From contig NZ_KB892035.1 of NCBI RefSeq assembly GCF_000373645.1, positions 186,001 to 250,000 on the forward strand: DNA of 64,000 nucleotides. Reading direction: 5' to 3'. Below the pieces are notes generated by a model. That model made no database searches. It was given only the letters and a program-made list of their open reading frames with translations, and was not told the DNA's origin. Made by a program: the position numbers and the translations under genes. The DNA comes from Streptomyces sp. ATexAB-D23. GTDB taxonomy: Bacteria > Actinomycetota > Actinomycetes > Streptomycetales > Streptomycetaceae. Within the stretch, counting starts at the first letter, position 1, and each line of letters opens with the position of its first letter. This document shows, piece by piece, positions 24,382-33,502 of this stretch.

Positions 24382-25058
24382 GCGCACAGGAACTGGCCAC
24401 CACTCTCCAGGGCAAGCTGATCGTGTCCTGCCAGGCGCCCCCCGGCGACCCGATGCGGGAGACCTCCACGCTGGTGCGGCTCGCGCGGTCGGCCGTCGCC
24501 GGCGGCGGCGCGGCGATCCGCGCCAACGAGCCGGAGGTCGTCGCCGCGATCGTCGCCGCCGTCGACCTGCCGGTCATCGGCCTGTGGAAGGACGGCGACG
24601 TCGGGGTCTACATCACCCCGACCGTCCGGCACGCCCTGGCGGTCGCCGAGGCCGGTGCTGCGGTGGTCGCCGCCGACGCCACCGACCGGCCGCGCCCCGA
24701 CGGTTCGACCTTCGCCGAGCTGGTCGAGGCGGTCCACGCGGCCGGCGCCCTCGTCATGGCCGACGTCTCCACCCTCGCCGAAGGCGTCACCGCCGCCGGG
24801 CTGGGCGCGGACTTCGTCTCCACGACCCTGTCCGGCTACGTCCCGGGGCAGCCGAAGCAGACCGGCCCCGACCTCGACCTGGTCGCCCGGCTCGCCGCCG
24901 CCATCGACGTACCCGTCGTCGCCGAGGGCCGCCTCAACACCCCCGAGGACGCGGCCGAGGCTCTGGCGCGCGGAGCGCACAGCGTCGTCGTCGGCACGGC
25001 CATCACCGCCCCCACGGCCCTGACCAGCCGCTTCGTCGCGGGTATCGCCCGGCCCTGA
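24378..25058 (+). CDS. nanE: N-acetylmannosamine-6-phosphate 2-epimerase
   Basis: A 226-residue TIM-barrel epimerase that converts ManNAc-6-P to GlcNAc-6-P. The opening GKLIVSCQAPPGDPM, the block IGLWKDGDVGVYITPT with the catalytic lysine region, and VVAEGRLNTPEDAAEAL near the end are family signatures. The product enters amino-sugar catabolism through NagA and NagB, which are not in this window. ATGA overlap with nanK. Confidence 0.94.
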   Translation: MSAQELATTLQGKLIVSCQAPPGDPMRETSTLVRLARSAVAGGGAAIRANEPEVVAAIVAAVDLPVIGLWKDGDVGVYITPTVRHALAVAEAGAAVVAADATDRPRPDGSTFAELVEAVHAAGALVMADVSTLAEGVTAAGLGADFVSTTLSGYVPGQPKQTGPDLDLVARLAAAIDVPVVAEGRLNTPEDAAEALARGAHSVVVGTAITAPTALTSRFVAGIARP

Positions 25059-25121
25059 TCTGCCCCCACCCAGCGGGGCGGCTGTTCAACGACGAACGCC
25101 GTCCCGCATCCTGGAGTCACC

Positions 25122-26579
25122 GTGCACACCACACCCCCCACGCTCCCCTGGTACCGCCAGGTGAGCCGCACCCAGTGGAAGTCGTTCTTCGCCGCCTGGA
25201 TCGGCTACGTCCTGGACGGCTTCGACTTCGTGCTGATCACCCTCGTCCTGACCGAGATCAGTGACGACTTCGGGCTGAGCACGGTGCAGGCCGCCAGTCT
25301 GGTCTCCGGCGCGTTCATCACCCGCTGGCTCGGCGGTGCCGTGCTCGGTGCCCTCGGCGACCGCTACGGCCGCAAGCTGTCGATGGTGGTGAGCATCCTG
25401 CTGTACTCGCTGGGCACCTTCGCCTGCGGGTTCGCGTGGAACTACCACAGCCTGTTCGCCGCCCGGCTGGCCATCGGCATGGGCATGGCCGGTGAGTACA
25501 GCGCCAGCTCCACGTACGTCATGGAGAGCTGGCCGCCCGCGCTGCGCAACCGGGCCAGCGGCTTTCTGATCTCCGGCTTCTCGGTGGGTTCGGTGCTCGC
25601 GGCCCAGGTCTACGACTGGGTGGTGCCCTCGCTCGGCTGGCGCTGGATGTTCTACCTCGGCCTGATCCCGATAGCGGTCGCGCTGTGGATGCGGCGGGCG
25701 CTGCCGGAGGCGGAGGAGTGGACGGAGTCCGTCGCGGACGAGGGCGCGAAGCCCAACCCGTTCCGCCCGCTGTTCCTGACCCCGCGCCGGGCCACCGCCA
25801 ACACGGTCCTGGTGGCCGTCGCCACGCTCTCGCTGTTCCTCGTCTTCACCCCGGGCGGCTCCGGCATGGTCCCGATGCTCTCGGTGGTCGCCGCGCTCTC
25901 GCTCGCCGCACTGGCCGTGCAGCTGGGCGGCAGGCGCGGCTGGGTGCTGTACCTGTCGATGATCGTGACGCTGTTCTTCGCGTTCCTGTACTCCTGGCCG
26001 ATCCAGGCCCTGCTGCCGACATACCTGAAGACGGAGCTGGGCTACACGACGGGGCAGGTCACCGACGTCCTGTACTTCGCGGGCTTCGGCACCATGGCCG
26101 GGTGCTGGACGGCGGGCTTCCTCGGCGACCGGATCGGTACGAAGAAGGCGTACGCGCTGACACTGCTGGCCTCGCTCGCCTTCGTCTACCCGGTCTTCGC
26201 GGTGGAGAACAACCTGCTGCTGCTCGGCGTCCTGCTCTTCCTGCTCCAGGCGACGAGTTTCGGCATCTCCGGCCTGCTCCCCCGCTACATCGGCGGCCAC
26301 TTCCCGACCCGCAGCCGGGGCGCCGCGCTCGGCTTCACGTACAACGTGGGTGCTCTCGGCGGGGCCGTCGCCCCGGTCCTCGGGGCGCATCTGGCCTCCG
26401 GCATGGACCTGGGCCGGGCCCTGGCGGTGCTGACGTTCGCCGGCACGGTGATCGTGGTCCTGCTGGTCGGCTTCGACGTACCGGCCCGGCTGAACCGGCT
26501 GGCCGACCCGGACGCCCGGGACGATCACCTGGCGGCGGGTCCGGCGCCGGACGGGCCGGTCGCCGCCGTGGAGCGGTAG
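25122..26579 (+). CDS. nanT: MFS sialic acid transporter NanT
   Basis: A 485-residue secondary transporter of the sialate:H+ symporter group. The N-terminus RTQWKSFFAAWIGYVLDGFDFVLI and the motif GDRYGRK between helices 2 and 3 are typical. Two extra hydrophobic segments lie in the central region (about 225-285), giving about 14 helices, as in E. coli NanT. The GTG start has CTGGAG upstream, 63 bases after nanE. With the ABC importer this gives the strain two different sialic-acid uptake systems under one operator type. Confidence 0.9.
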   Translation: MHTTPPTLPWYRQVSRTQWKSFFAAWIGYVLDGFDFVLITLVLTEISDDFGLSTVQAASLVSGAFITRWLGGAVLGALGDRYGRKLSMVVSILLYSLGTFACGFAWNYHSLFAARLAIGMGMAGEYSASSTYVMESWPPALRNRASGFLISGFSVGSVLAAQVYDWVVPSLGWRWMFYLGLIPIAVALWMRRALPEAEEWTESVADEGAKPNPFRPLFLTPRRATANTVLVAVATLSLFLVFTPGGSGMVPMLSVVAALSLAALAVQLGGRRGWVLYLSMIVTLFFAFLYSWPIQALLPTYLKTELGYTTGQVTDVLYFAGFGTMAGCWTAGFLGDRIGTKKAYALTLLASLAFVYPVFAVENNLLLLGVLLFLLQATSFGISGLLPRYIGGHFPTRSRGAALGFTYNVGALGGAVAPVLGAHLASGMDLGRALAVLTFAGTVIVVLLVGFDVPARLNRLADPDARDDHLAAGPAPDGPVAAVER

Positions 26580-26595
26580 GGCCGGCCGGTGCGTG

Positions 26596-26624
26596 CGCCG
26601 CCGGGGCCGTGCGCCCCGGCGGCG
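26596..26624. terminator. Terminator between nanT and thiolase genes
   Basis: Perfect 11-bp stem (CGCCGCCGGGG at 26596-26606 with 26614-26624) in the 55-base gap between two convergent genes. Confidence 0.75.
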
Positions 26625-26634
26625 TCCGCGGGTC

Positions 26635-27861
26635 TCAGGCCGCGACGCGCTCGAAGACCGCGGCGAGGCCCTGGCCGCCGCCGATGCACATGGTCTCCAG
26701 GCCGTAGCGCGCCTCGCGGCGGTGCAGTTCCCGGGTGAGGGTGGCGAGGATGCGGGCTCCGGTGGCGCCGACGGGGTGGCCGAGCGAGACACCGGAGCCG
26801 TTCACGTTGATCCGCTCCTCGTGGTCCTTCTCCCCGAGGCCCAGCTCCCGGGTGCAGGCCAGCACCTGGGCGGCGAACGCCTCGTTCAGCTCGATCAGGT
26901 CGAGGTCGGCCGGCGTGAGGCCGGCCCGGCCGAGCGCGGCGTGGGTGGCGGGGACCGGGCCGAGGCCCATGGTGGCGGCGGGCACCCCGGCCCTGGCGAA
27001 GGAGACCAGCCGCACCAGCGGGACGAGGCCGAGCCGTTCGGCGGTGGCGGCGCTCGTCACCAGGCAGGCGGCCGCCGCGTCGTTCTGGCCGCTGGCGTTG
27101 CCCGCGGTGACGGTGGCCTCCGGGTCGGACTTCAGCATGACCGGGCGGAGCGCGGCGAGCTGTTCGGCGGTGGTGTCGGGGCGGGGGTGCTCGTCCGCGG
27201 TGACCACCGTCTCGGCCTTCCTGGTCTTCACCGTGACCGGGACGATCTCGGCCTCGTACCGGCCCTCGGCGGCCGCCCGGCCGGCCCGCCGCTGCGAGCG
27301 CAGGGCCAGCGCGTCCTGGTCGGCGCGGCTGATGCCGTACGCCCGGCGCAGGTTCTCGGCGGTCTCGATCATGCCGCCGGGTACGGGATGGTGGATGCCG
27401 CCCGCGGTGACCCGGCCCCGGGCGAGCGCGTCGTGGAGCTGGAGGCCGGGGCCCTTGATGCCCCAGCGCCCGTCGTGCGTGTAGTAGGGGGCCGCGCTCA
27501 TCACGTCGACGCCGCCCGCGATGACGACCTCGCTGAATCCGGCGCGGATCTGCATGGCCGCGTCCAGGACCGCCTGGAGCCCGGAGCCGCAGCGGCGGTC
27601 GGTCTGGATGCCGGTGACCGTCTGCGGGAGCCCGGCGTCCAGGGCGGCGACCCGGCCGATGGCGGGGGCTTCGGCCGAGGGGTAGGAGTGGCCGAGGATC
27701 ACCTCGTCCACCCGGTCGGGGTCGATGCCGGTGCGGGCGACGACCTCGGCGATGACACGGGCGGCGAGGGCGGCCGGCTTCTCCCCGGCGAACACCCCGC
27801 CGAAACGGCCGATGGGGGTGCGCAGGGGTTCGCAGATCACGACATCGAGGGGGTCGGGCAC
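26635..27861 (-). CDS. Acetyl-CoA acyltransferase (thiolase)
   Basis: A 408-residue thiolase. Nucleophile Cys in DRRCGSGLQA, catalytic His in GHPVGATGAR, second Cys in CIGGGQGLA, and NEAFA are all present. The degradative type cleaves a 3-ketoacyl-CoA; beside a CoA-transferase pair it could be a beta-ketoadipyl-CoA thiolase. The GTG start (27861) has GGAAGG upstream; the longer frame to 27960 adds an unlikely tail. It lies downstream of, and in the same direction as, the LysR gene, but has its own upstream copy of the motif found before the CoA-transferase. Confidence 0.88.
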   Translation of the reverse strand: MPDPLDVVICEPLRTPIGRFGGVFAGEKPAALAARVIAEVVARTGIDPDRVDEVILGHSYPSAEAPAIGRVAALDAGLPQTVTGIQTDRRCGSGLQAVLDAAMQIRAGFSEVVIAGGVDVMSAAPYYTHDGRWGIKGPGLQLHDALARGRVTAGGIHHPVPGGMIETAENLRRAYGISRADQDALALRSQRRAGRAAAEGRYEAEIVPVTVKTRKAETVVTADEHPRPDTTAEQLAALRPVMLKSDPEATVTAGNASGQNDAAAACLVTSAATAERLGLVPLVRLVSFARAGVPAATMGLGPVPATHAALGRAGLTPADLDLIELNEAFAAQVLACTRELGLGEKDHEERINVNGSGVSLGHPVGATGARILATLTRELHRREARYGLETMCIGGGQGLAAVFERVAA

Positions 27862-27932
27862 GGCGGGGCCTTCCGGGGTGTGGGGCAGGGGACAAGGGTG
27901 TGATCCGACCCTCGCACCCGGTGACTGAGTCG

Positions 27933-27940
27933 GTCCAATA
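27933..27940 (-). promoter_or_regulatory. TATTGGAC motif upstream of the thiolase gene
   Basis: On the minus strand GGATATTGGACCGACTCA, 72 bases before the thiolase start. The block TATTGGAC plus a CTCA 4-6 bases later recurs at 28934-28941 before the CoA-transferase genes, each time facing its gene. Candidate LysR-regulator or promoter element. Confidence 0.5.
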
Positions 27941-27956
27941 TCCAGTTCCCCCTGAT

Positions 27957-28865
27957 TCAAGACGCGTCGGGTCTCAATGGGGTCGGCAGGGCGCTCTCCG
28001 CGACGGCGAGCACGGCGCGCAGGGCGGCCGAGGGGTTGTCCGCCCGCCAGGCCAGCGCCGCCTGCCTTCTGATGGGTGGCCCGGCCAGCGGCCGGTAGAC
28101 GAGGCCGTTCTGCTGGATGTGCTGGACGGAGGTGACGGTCAGCGTCACCCCGACGCCCGCCGCGACCAGCGCCAGGATGGTGTACGAGTCGGGCGCCTCC
28201 TGCACCACCCTCGGGTGGAACCCGGCGGCCTCACAGGCCTCCACCATCGCGTCGCGCACGGTGGAGCCGCTGTTCGCGGGGAACGAGACGAACGGCTCCC
28301 CGGCCAGCGCGTCGAGAGGGATCTCGGCGCTGGCGGCGAGCGGATGGTCGAAGGGCAGCGCACACACCAGGACCTCCTCGTCGATCACCCGGCAGACCAC
28401 GCCGGGCTGGGTGACCGGAAGCCGTACGAAGCCCAGGTCCAGGGAGCCGTCCGCGACCCGGGCGAGCGCCACGTTGGCATAGGTCTGACCGGTCATGACC
28501 AGCTCGATCGCGGGGTGGGCGGCCCGCACCGCGCGGGTCAGCAGCGGCAGGGTCTCGTGGCTGGAGGCACCCGCGAAGCCGATGCCGACCCGCCCGTACT
28601 CGCCCCGCCCGGCGGCCCGCGCCGCCCGTACCGCTGTGTCCAGGTCGTCCAGCACGGTCCGCACCGGCTGGAGGAACGACTCCCCCGCGCTGGTGAGGCG
28701 CACCGAGCGGGTGTTGCGTTCGAACAGCTGGACGCCGAGTTCCTTCTCCAGCCGGCGGATCTGCTGGCTCAGCGGCGGCTGTGCCATCTGGAGCCGCTTC
28801 GCGGCCCTGCCGAAGTGCAGCTCCTCCGCCACGGCGAGGAACGCGGAGAGATGACGCAGCTCCAC
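27957..28865 (-). CDS. LysR family transcriptional regulator
   Basis: A 302-residue regulator. N-terminal helix-turn-helix MELRHLSAFLAVAEELHFGRAAKRL and QPPLSQQIRRLEKELGVQLFER; C-terminal type 2 periplasmic-binding-like effector domain. It resembles the CatR/BenM class that senses aromatic breakdown products. The GTG start has AGGA upstream. It is divergent from the CoA-transferase genes and upstream of the thiolase gene and likely activates both in response to a pathway intermediate. Confidence 0.9.
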   Translation of the reverse strand: MELRHLSAFLAVAEELHFGRAAKRLQMAQPPLSQQIRRLEKELGVQLFERNTRSVRLTSAGESFLQPVRTVLDDLDTAVRAARAAGRGEYGRVGIGFAGASSHETLPLLTRAVRAAHPAIELVMTGQTYANVALARVADGSLDLGFVRLPVTQPGVVCRVIDEEVLVCALPFDHPLAASAEIPLDALAGEPFVSFPANSGSTVRDAMVEACEAAGFHPRVVQEAPDSYTILALVAAGVGVTLTVTSVQHIQQNGLVYRPLAGPPIRRQAALAWRADNPSAALRAVLAVAESALPTPLRPDAS

Positions 28866-28933
28866 GCCGGTCCTTCCGGTCGGTCCGACGACGCCATTGA
28901 TTCGTCCGGCGTCCTGATCCCACCTTAATTCGG

Positions 28934-28941
28934 TATTGGAC
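28934..28941 (+). promoter_or_regulatory. TATTGGAC motif upstream of the CoA-transferase genes
   Basis: CGGTATTGGACAGCCCTCA, 57 bases before the GTG start, in the 132-base divergent gap next to lysR. It mirrors the element upstream of the thiolase gene. Confidence 0.5.
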
Positions 28942-28997
28942 AGCCCTCAATGACCGCTGGCACGGTGGGGCGGAGCCCGCCCGGACAAAGGAGCACC

Positions 28998-29939
28998 GTG
29001 GCCCGCAAGGACAAGACGATGGCGATGAGCGCGGCGGTGGCGGCGTACGTCCAGGACGGCGCCACCGTCTGCCTCGAAGGCTTCACCCATCTCATCCCGG
29101 TCGCCGCCGGGCACGAGATCATCCGCCAGGGCCGCCGGGACCTCACGGTCGTCCGGATGACCGCGGACATCGTGGTGGACCAGATGATCGCGGCGGGCTG
29201 TGTGACCCGGCTGGTCTCCTCGTTCGTGGGCAACTCCTCGGCCGGCTCGCTCGGTGAGCTGCGCCGCCGGGTGGAGCGCGCGGACCCGGAACCGCTGGCC
29301 TTCGAGGAGTACAGCCACTACGGGATGGTCTGCCGCTATCTCGCCGGGGCGCAGCGGCTGCCGTTCCACCCGCTGCGCAGTTACGGCGGCAGCGACCTGC
29401 CGTCCGTCAACAGCGCCCTGCGCAAGGTGACATCGCCGTACCCCGGCCCGGACGGCGAGCCCGAGCAGATCTACGTCGTACCGCCCGTCAACCCGGATGT
29501 GACGTTCATCCACGCCCAGCGCGCCGACCGGCGCGGCAACACCCAGATGTGGGGGCTGACCGGAGTGCAGGCCGAGGCGGTGTACGCGGCGGACCGGGCG
29601 GTCGTCGTCGTGGAGGAGATCGTGGACGACGAGGTGATCCGCTCGGACCCCAACCGCACCCTCGTCCCCGCCCACGCGGTCGACGCCGTCGTCCACTGCC
29701 CGCGCGGCGCCCACCCGTCGTTCGCGCAGGGCTACTACGACCGGGACAATGCCTTCTACCGGGCCTGGTCGCACATCAGCAAGGACCCCGGCCGGCTCCA
29801 GGACTGGCTGGACGAGTGGGTGCGCGGCACCGCCGACCACGCCGAGTACGTCGCGAAGCTCGGCGCCGAGCACTGGGCGGGGCTCGCCGTCGGTGAGGCG
29901 CTGAGCGCGCCCGTGAACTACGGGCGGCGGCTGTCATGA
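28998..29939 (+). CDS. CoA-transferase subunit A (CatI/GctA type)
   Basis: A 313-residue alpha subunit of a family I CoA-transferase. Features are GATVCLEGFTHLIPVAAGHEIIRQG, the glycine-rich CoA-binding region and YVVPPVNPDVTFIHAQRADRRGNTQ. The family includes 3-oxoadipate, glutaconate and related CoA-transferases; the exact substrate cannot be read. AAAGGAG lies 5 bases before the GTG start. ATGA overlap with subunit B. Confidence 0.88.
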   Translation: MARKDKTMAMSAAVAAYVQDGATVCLEGFTHLIPVAAGHEIIRQGRRDLTVVRMTADIVVDQMIAAGCVTRLVSSFVGNSSAGSLGELRRRVERADPEPLAFEEYSHYGMVCRYLAGAQRLPFHPLRSYGGSDLPSVNSALRKVTSPYPGPDGEPEQIYVVPPVNPDVTFIHAQRADRRGNTQMWGLTGVQAEAVYAADRAVVVVEEIVDDEVIRSDPNRTLVPAHAVDAVVHCPRGAHPSFAQGYYDRDNAFYRAWSHISKDPGRLQDWLDEWVRGTADHAEYVAKLGAEHWAGLAVGEALSAPVNYGRRLS

Positions 29940-30694
29940 CCGTCACCTCCTCCGAACTGCTCTCCGTCGTCGCCTCCCGGGAACTGGCCGCGCGCAGCAC
30001 CGTGTTCGCCGGGATCGGGCTGCCGACGCTCGCCACCGAACTGGCCCGGCTGACGGTCGCCCCGGAGCTGGAGGTGGTGTACGAGTCCGGGGTGTGCGGC
30101 GCGCACCCCTCGCATCTGCCGGAGACCATCGCGGACGCGGTCCTGATCACGGGCGCCGAGGCGGTGATCCCGATGCCGATGCTCTTCGGTTCGGTGCTCC
30201 AGGGCGGCCATATCGACGTCGGTTTCCTGGGGGCCGCGCAGATCGACCGTCACGGCGATCTCAACACCTCGGTGATCGGGGACTGGGAGCGCCCGGACGT
30301 CCGGCTGCCCGGTTCGGGCGGCGGGGTCGAGGTGATGGCCAACTCCCGCGAGGTCTTCGTGGTGATGCGCCGCCACCACCCCCGCTCCTTCACCGCGGAG
30401 CTCGACTTCTGCACCACGCCGGGCCCGGACCGCGCCCTGGCCGACGGAATCCGCCCGCTGGGCTCGGGTGTCACCCGGGTCATCACGGAGCTGGGCATCC
30501 TGGCCCGCGAGGGTGCCGGCGACGAGCTGCAGCTGGTCGCCGTCCAGCCCGGCGTCACCGTCGAGCAGGTCAGGGCCGCGACCGGCTGGGACCTGCGGGT
30601 CGCCGGCACGGTGGAGGAGGTCGCGCCCCCGACCCGCGAGGAGCTGCGGCTGCTGCGCGAGGATGTCGACCCGGGCCGCGTGTACCTGCGCTGA
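29936..30694 (+). CDS. CoA-transferase subunit B (CatJ/GctB type)
   Basis: A 252-residue beta subunit. VFAGIGLPTLATELARLTVAPELEVVYESGVCGAHP contains the region of the catalytic glutamate (E in YESG), and GFLGAAQIDRHGDLNTSVIGDW is characteristic. It forms a heterocomplex with subunit A and transfers CoA between carboxylic acids. It is translationally coupled to subunit A and lies 27 bases before the dehydrogenase gene. Confidence 0.88.
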   Translation: MTVTSSELLSVVASRELAARSTVFAGIGLPTLATELARLTVAPELEVVYESGVCGAHPSHLPETIADAVLITGAEAVIPMPMLFGSVLQGGHIDVGFLGAAQIDRHGDLNTSVIGDWERPDVRLPGSGGGVEVMANSREVFVVMRRHHPRSFTAELDFCTTPGPDRALADGIRPLGSGVTRVITELGILAREGAGDELQLVAVQPGVTVEQVRAATGWDLRVAGTVEEVAPPTREELRLLREDVDPGRVYLR

Positions 30695-30721
30695 GCCGCC
30701 ACCGCCCCTATCGAGAGGACC

Positions 30722-32296
30722 ATGACCCGCATGCGTATCAGGATCGTCGGCGCCGGAGCCATGGGCCGCGGCATCGCCCAGTGGGCGGCCTCGGCCGGAC
30801 ACACCGTGGAGCTGTGCGACGTACGCACCGAGGCGGTGACGGACGCGGTCGCCTTCGTGGGGTCCATGCTGGAGCGGGCCGTCGCCAAGGGCCGGATGGC
30901 CGCCGGGGACGCGGCGGCCGCGCTGGAGCGGCTGGTCCCGCTGGACGACCCGTGGGCGGCGGGCCCGGACGTCGGTCTGGTGATCGAGGCCGTGCGCGAG
31001 GACCTGGACACCAAGGCCGAGGTCTTCGGCCGCCTGGAGCGGGCGCTGCCCGCCTCCGCCGTCTTCGCGACCAACACCTCCTCGCTGTCCGTGACCCGGA
31101 TCGCCGCCACGCTGAAGGACCCGGCACGCCTGGCCGGGCTGCACTTCTTCAACCCGGTGCCGCTGATGCGGATCGTGGAGGTGGTGCCCGGCGCCGCCAC
31201 CCGGCCGGACATCCCGCCGCTGCTGACCTCGCTCGTGAAGAGCTGCGGCCACCGCGCGGTGACCGTCGCCGACACCCCCGGCTTCCTCGTCAACCACGCC
31301 GGGCGCGGGCTGGTGACGGAGGCGCTGGCCCTGCTGGAGGAGACCGTCGGCGAGCCGGCGGACATCGACCGGATCGCCCGGGACGTGCTGGGGCTGCGGA
31401 TGGGCCCGTTCGAGCTGATGGACCTCACCGGGCTCGATGTGACCGCCGCCGTCATCGACTCGATCTGGACGGGCTTCCGCCACGAGGACCGGTTGCGGCC
31501 CTCCTTCCTGACCCCGAACCGGGTGGTGGCCGGCCTGCACGGCCGCAAGACCGGGCGCGGCTGGTACGCGTACGGCCCCGAGGCCACCGGCCCCGCGCCC
31601 GAGCCGCCGGTCACCGGGGACGCGGACCGCCCGGTGCACGTGTTCGCCCCGGACCCCGCGCAGGAGGCCGACGCCGCCGCGCTCCGCGAGGCGCTGGCCG
31701 CGGCGGGCGCGACGGTCGGGAGCGGGGCGCGGCCCGCCGGCGACGCGCTGGTCCTGGTCCCGGTCTGGGGCACCACGGTCGCTTCGGCGGTGGCCGCGCA
31801 CGGGCTGCCCGCCGCCCGCACCTTCGGCGTGGACCCGCTGCCGGCGGCCGGACGGCGCCGGGTGCTCGCGGTGACCCCGGCGGCTGACCCGGCGGCGGCC
31901 GGGGACGCCCGCGCGGTGCTGGCCCGGCCGGCGGACGGCGGCGAGCCGTTCGCGGTGTCGGTGGTCCGGGACACGGCGGGGTCGGTCGCGCAGCGGCTGC
32001 TCGCCTCGATCGTGTCGGTCGCGGCGTCCATCGCGGAGCGCGCCCTCGCCGCCCCGGCCGACATCGACGTGGCGGTGACGACCGGGCTCGGCTATCCGGT
32101 GGGCCCGCTGGCCTGGGGCGAGCGGGTCGGGGCGGCCCGCGTGCTCCGGCTGCACCGGGCGCTGCACGCCACGACCGGCGACCCGCGCCACCGCCCCACC
32201 CGCTGGGTCACCGAACGCGCCGCGCTGGGCCTGGCGCTGACGGACCCGGGCACCTCGCCCGCGGACGTGGACCGCGTTCCCCGCGACGGGGCATGA
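30722..32296 (+). CDS. 3-hydroxyacyl-CoA dehydrogenase (PaaH/PaaC-like)
   Basis: A 524-residue NAD-dependent dehydrogenase. The Rossmann motif is GAGAMGRGIAQWAA; the catalytic His lies in GLHFFNPVPLM and the Glu of the pair is in the first half. One 3HCDH C-terminal domain (about 190-285) and a second, more diverged copy (about 410-500) are present, the two-domain layout of PaaH-type enzymes acting on 3-hydroxyadipyl-CoA. It could feed 3-oxoadipyl-CoA to the thiolase. Third gene of the CoA-transferase operon. Confidence 0.86.
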   Translation: MTRMRIRIVGAGAMGRGIAQWAASAGHTVELCDVRTEAVTDAVAFVGSMLERAVAKGRMAAGDAAAALERLVPLDDPWAAGPDVGLVIEAVREDLDTKAEVFGRLERALPASAVFATNTSSLSVTRIAATLKDPARLAGLHFFNPVPLMRIVEVVPGAATRPDIPPLLTSLVKSCGHRAVTVADTPGFLVNHAGRGLVTEALALLEETVGEPADIDRIARDVLGLRMGPFELMDLTGLDVTAAVIDSIWTGFRHEDRLRPSFLTPNRVVAGLHGRKTGRGWYAYGPEATGPAPEPPVTGDADRPVHVFAPDPAQEADAAALREALAAAGATVGSGARPAGDALVLVPVWGTTVASAVAAHGLPAARTFGVDPLPAAGRRRVLAVTPAADPAAAGDARAVLARPADGGEPFAVSVVRDTAGSVAQRLLASIVSVAASIAERALAAPADIDVAVTTGLGYPVGPLAWGERVGAARVLRLHRALHATTGDPRHRPTRWVTERAALGLALTDPGTSPADVDRVPRDGA

Positions 32297-32343
32297 CCGA
32301 TTCGTTCAAGACCGTGGGCCGGGGCCCGGCCTACGGTCGGGGC

Positions 32344-32736
32344 ATGACTCCACGACTCGACGCGATCGGCATCACCACCGCCGATCTGCCCGCATCGCTC
32401 GCCTTCTACCGCCGTCTCGGCCTCGGCGTCCCGGCCGGCGCGGAATCCGCGCCCCATGTCGAGGTGACCCTGCCGGGCGGCGGGCGCCTGCTGTGGGACA
32501 CCGAGGACACCGTCCGCTCGTTCGACCCCGACTGGTCCCCGCCGTCCGGCGGGGACCGGATCGGGCTCGCCTTCCTGTGCGACAGCCCGGCGGAGGTGGA
32601 CGCGGTCTACGCGGACCTGACCGGCGCCGGATACCGGGGGCACCTGAAGCCGTGGGACGCCGTGTGGGGGCAGCGGTACGCCGTCGTCCTCGACCCGGAC
32701 GGCTGCGCGGTCTCGCTGTTCGCCGCCGCCAGCTGA
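32344..32736 (+). CDS. VOC family (glyoxalase/dioxygenase fold) protein
   Basis: A 130-residue protein with two beta-alpha-beta-beta-beta units: DAIGITTADLPASLAFYRRLGLGVP and AEVDAVYADLTGAGY...WGQRYAVVLDPDGCAVSLFA. The ATG at 32344 is preceded by TACGGT about 7 bases upstream and has no clear Shine-Dalgarno, suggesting leaderless initiation; an upstream ATG at 32293 overlaps the previous stop. The substrate is unknown. Confidence 0.82.
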   Translation: MTPRLDAIGITTADLPASLAFYRRLGLGVPAGAESAPHVEVTLPGGGRLLWDTEDTVRSFDPDWSPPSGGDRIGLAFLCDSPAEVDAVYADLTGAGYRGHLKPWDAVWGQRYAVVLDPDGCAVSLFAAAS

Positions 32737-32748
32737 ACCCCCGGCTCC

Positions 32749-33444
32749 TCAGGCGCGGCCGAAGTAGGCGGTCAGGGTGGTGCCGGCCAGGTCGCGCATG
32801 TCCCGGGCGAGGTGCGCCTGGTCGGCACAGCCCGCCGCGAGCGCCGCGTCCGCGTACGGCAGCCCGGAGCGCACGAGGGCCAGCGCCCGCTGGAGCCGCA
32901 GCACCCGGGCCAGCGTCTTGGGCCCGTAGCCGAAGGCGGCCAGGGAGCGGCGGTGCAGCTGGCGGGCGCCGAGTCCGGCGGTCCTGGCCGCATCGGCGAC
33001 GGTGGCTCCGGCCTCCAGCCGTGCGGCGACGGAGCGCATCACCGGGTCGGGCGGCGCGGTACCGGCCGCCCGGTCCAGGGCGATGTCCTCCAGGGCCGTG
33101 GCCGGGTCGTCCGCCTCGGCGACCCGCTCGGTGAGTTCGCGGACCGGGGCGCCGGGCCACAGGGCGGCCAGCGGGACCCGGCGGTCGCGCAGTTCGTGGG
33201 CGGGCACGCCCAGCAGGGCGGGCGCGGTGCCGGGGGCGAAGCGGACGCCCGCCCAGGCGCCCCCGGTCTCCGCGGGCGGCTCGGCGTGGGTGTCCGGTCC
33301 CGCGACGAGCAGCCGGTCGCCGCTCCAGAGCAGGTCCATGCAGCCGTCGGGCAGCACCGGATGGGCCGTGCCGGGCGGCACGGTCACGGTCCACACCTTC
33401 GCGCCGTCCAGTCGCGACGCGCGCTCTTCGTAGCTGACGCCCAT
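32749..33444 (-). CDS. AraC family transcriptional regulator
   Basis: A 231-residue regulator with an N-terminal DUF6597-like sensor region (PPGTAHPVLPDGCMDLLWSGDRLLVAGPDT) and a C-terminal AraC helix-turn-helix pair (about 140-228: TVADAARTAGLGARQLHRRSLAAFGYGPKTLARVLRLQRAL). The ATG at 33444 was chosen over one 30 bases upstream. A -10-like GACTAGT lies about 6 bases before it, suggesting a leaderless mRNA. Confidence 0.85.
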   Translation of the reverse strand: MGVSYEERASRLDGAKVWTVTVPPGTAHPVLPDGCMDLLWSGDRLLVAGPDTHAEPPAETGGAWAGVRFAPGTAPALLGVPAHELRDRRVPLAALWPGAPVRELTERVAEADDPATALEDIALDRAAGTAPPDPVMRSVAARLEAGATVADAARTAGLGARQLHRRSLAAFGYGPKTLARVLRLQRALALVRSGLPYADAALAAGCADQAHLARDMRDLAGTTLTAYFGRA

Positions 33445-33502
33445 GGCACTAGTCTCGTGCACGGACACGACCACGTGCGTAATCGGCTACCCGGGGGCGG
33501 TC

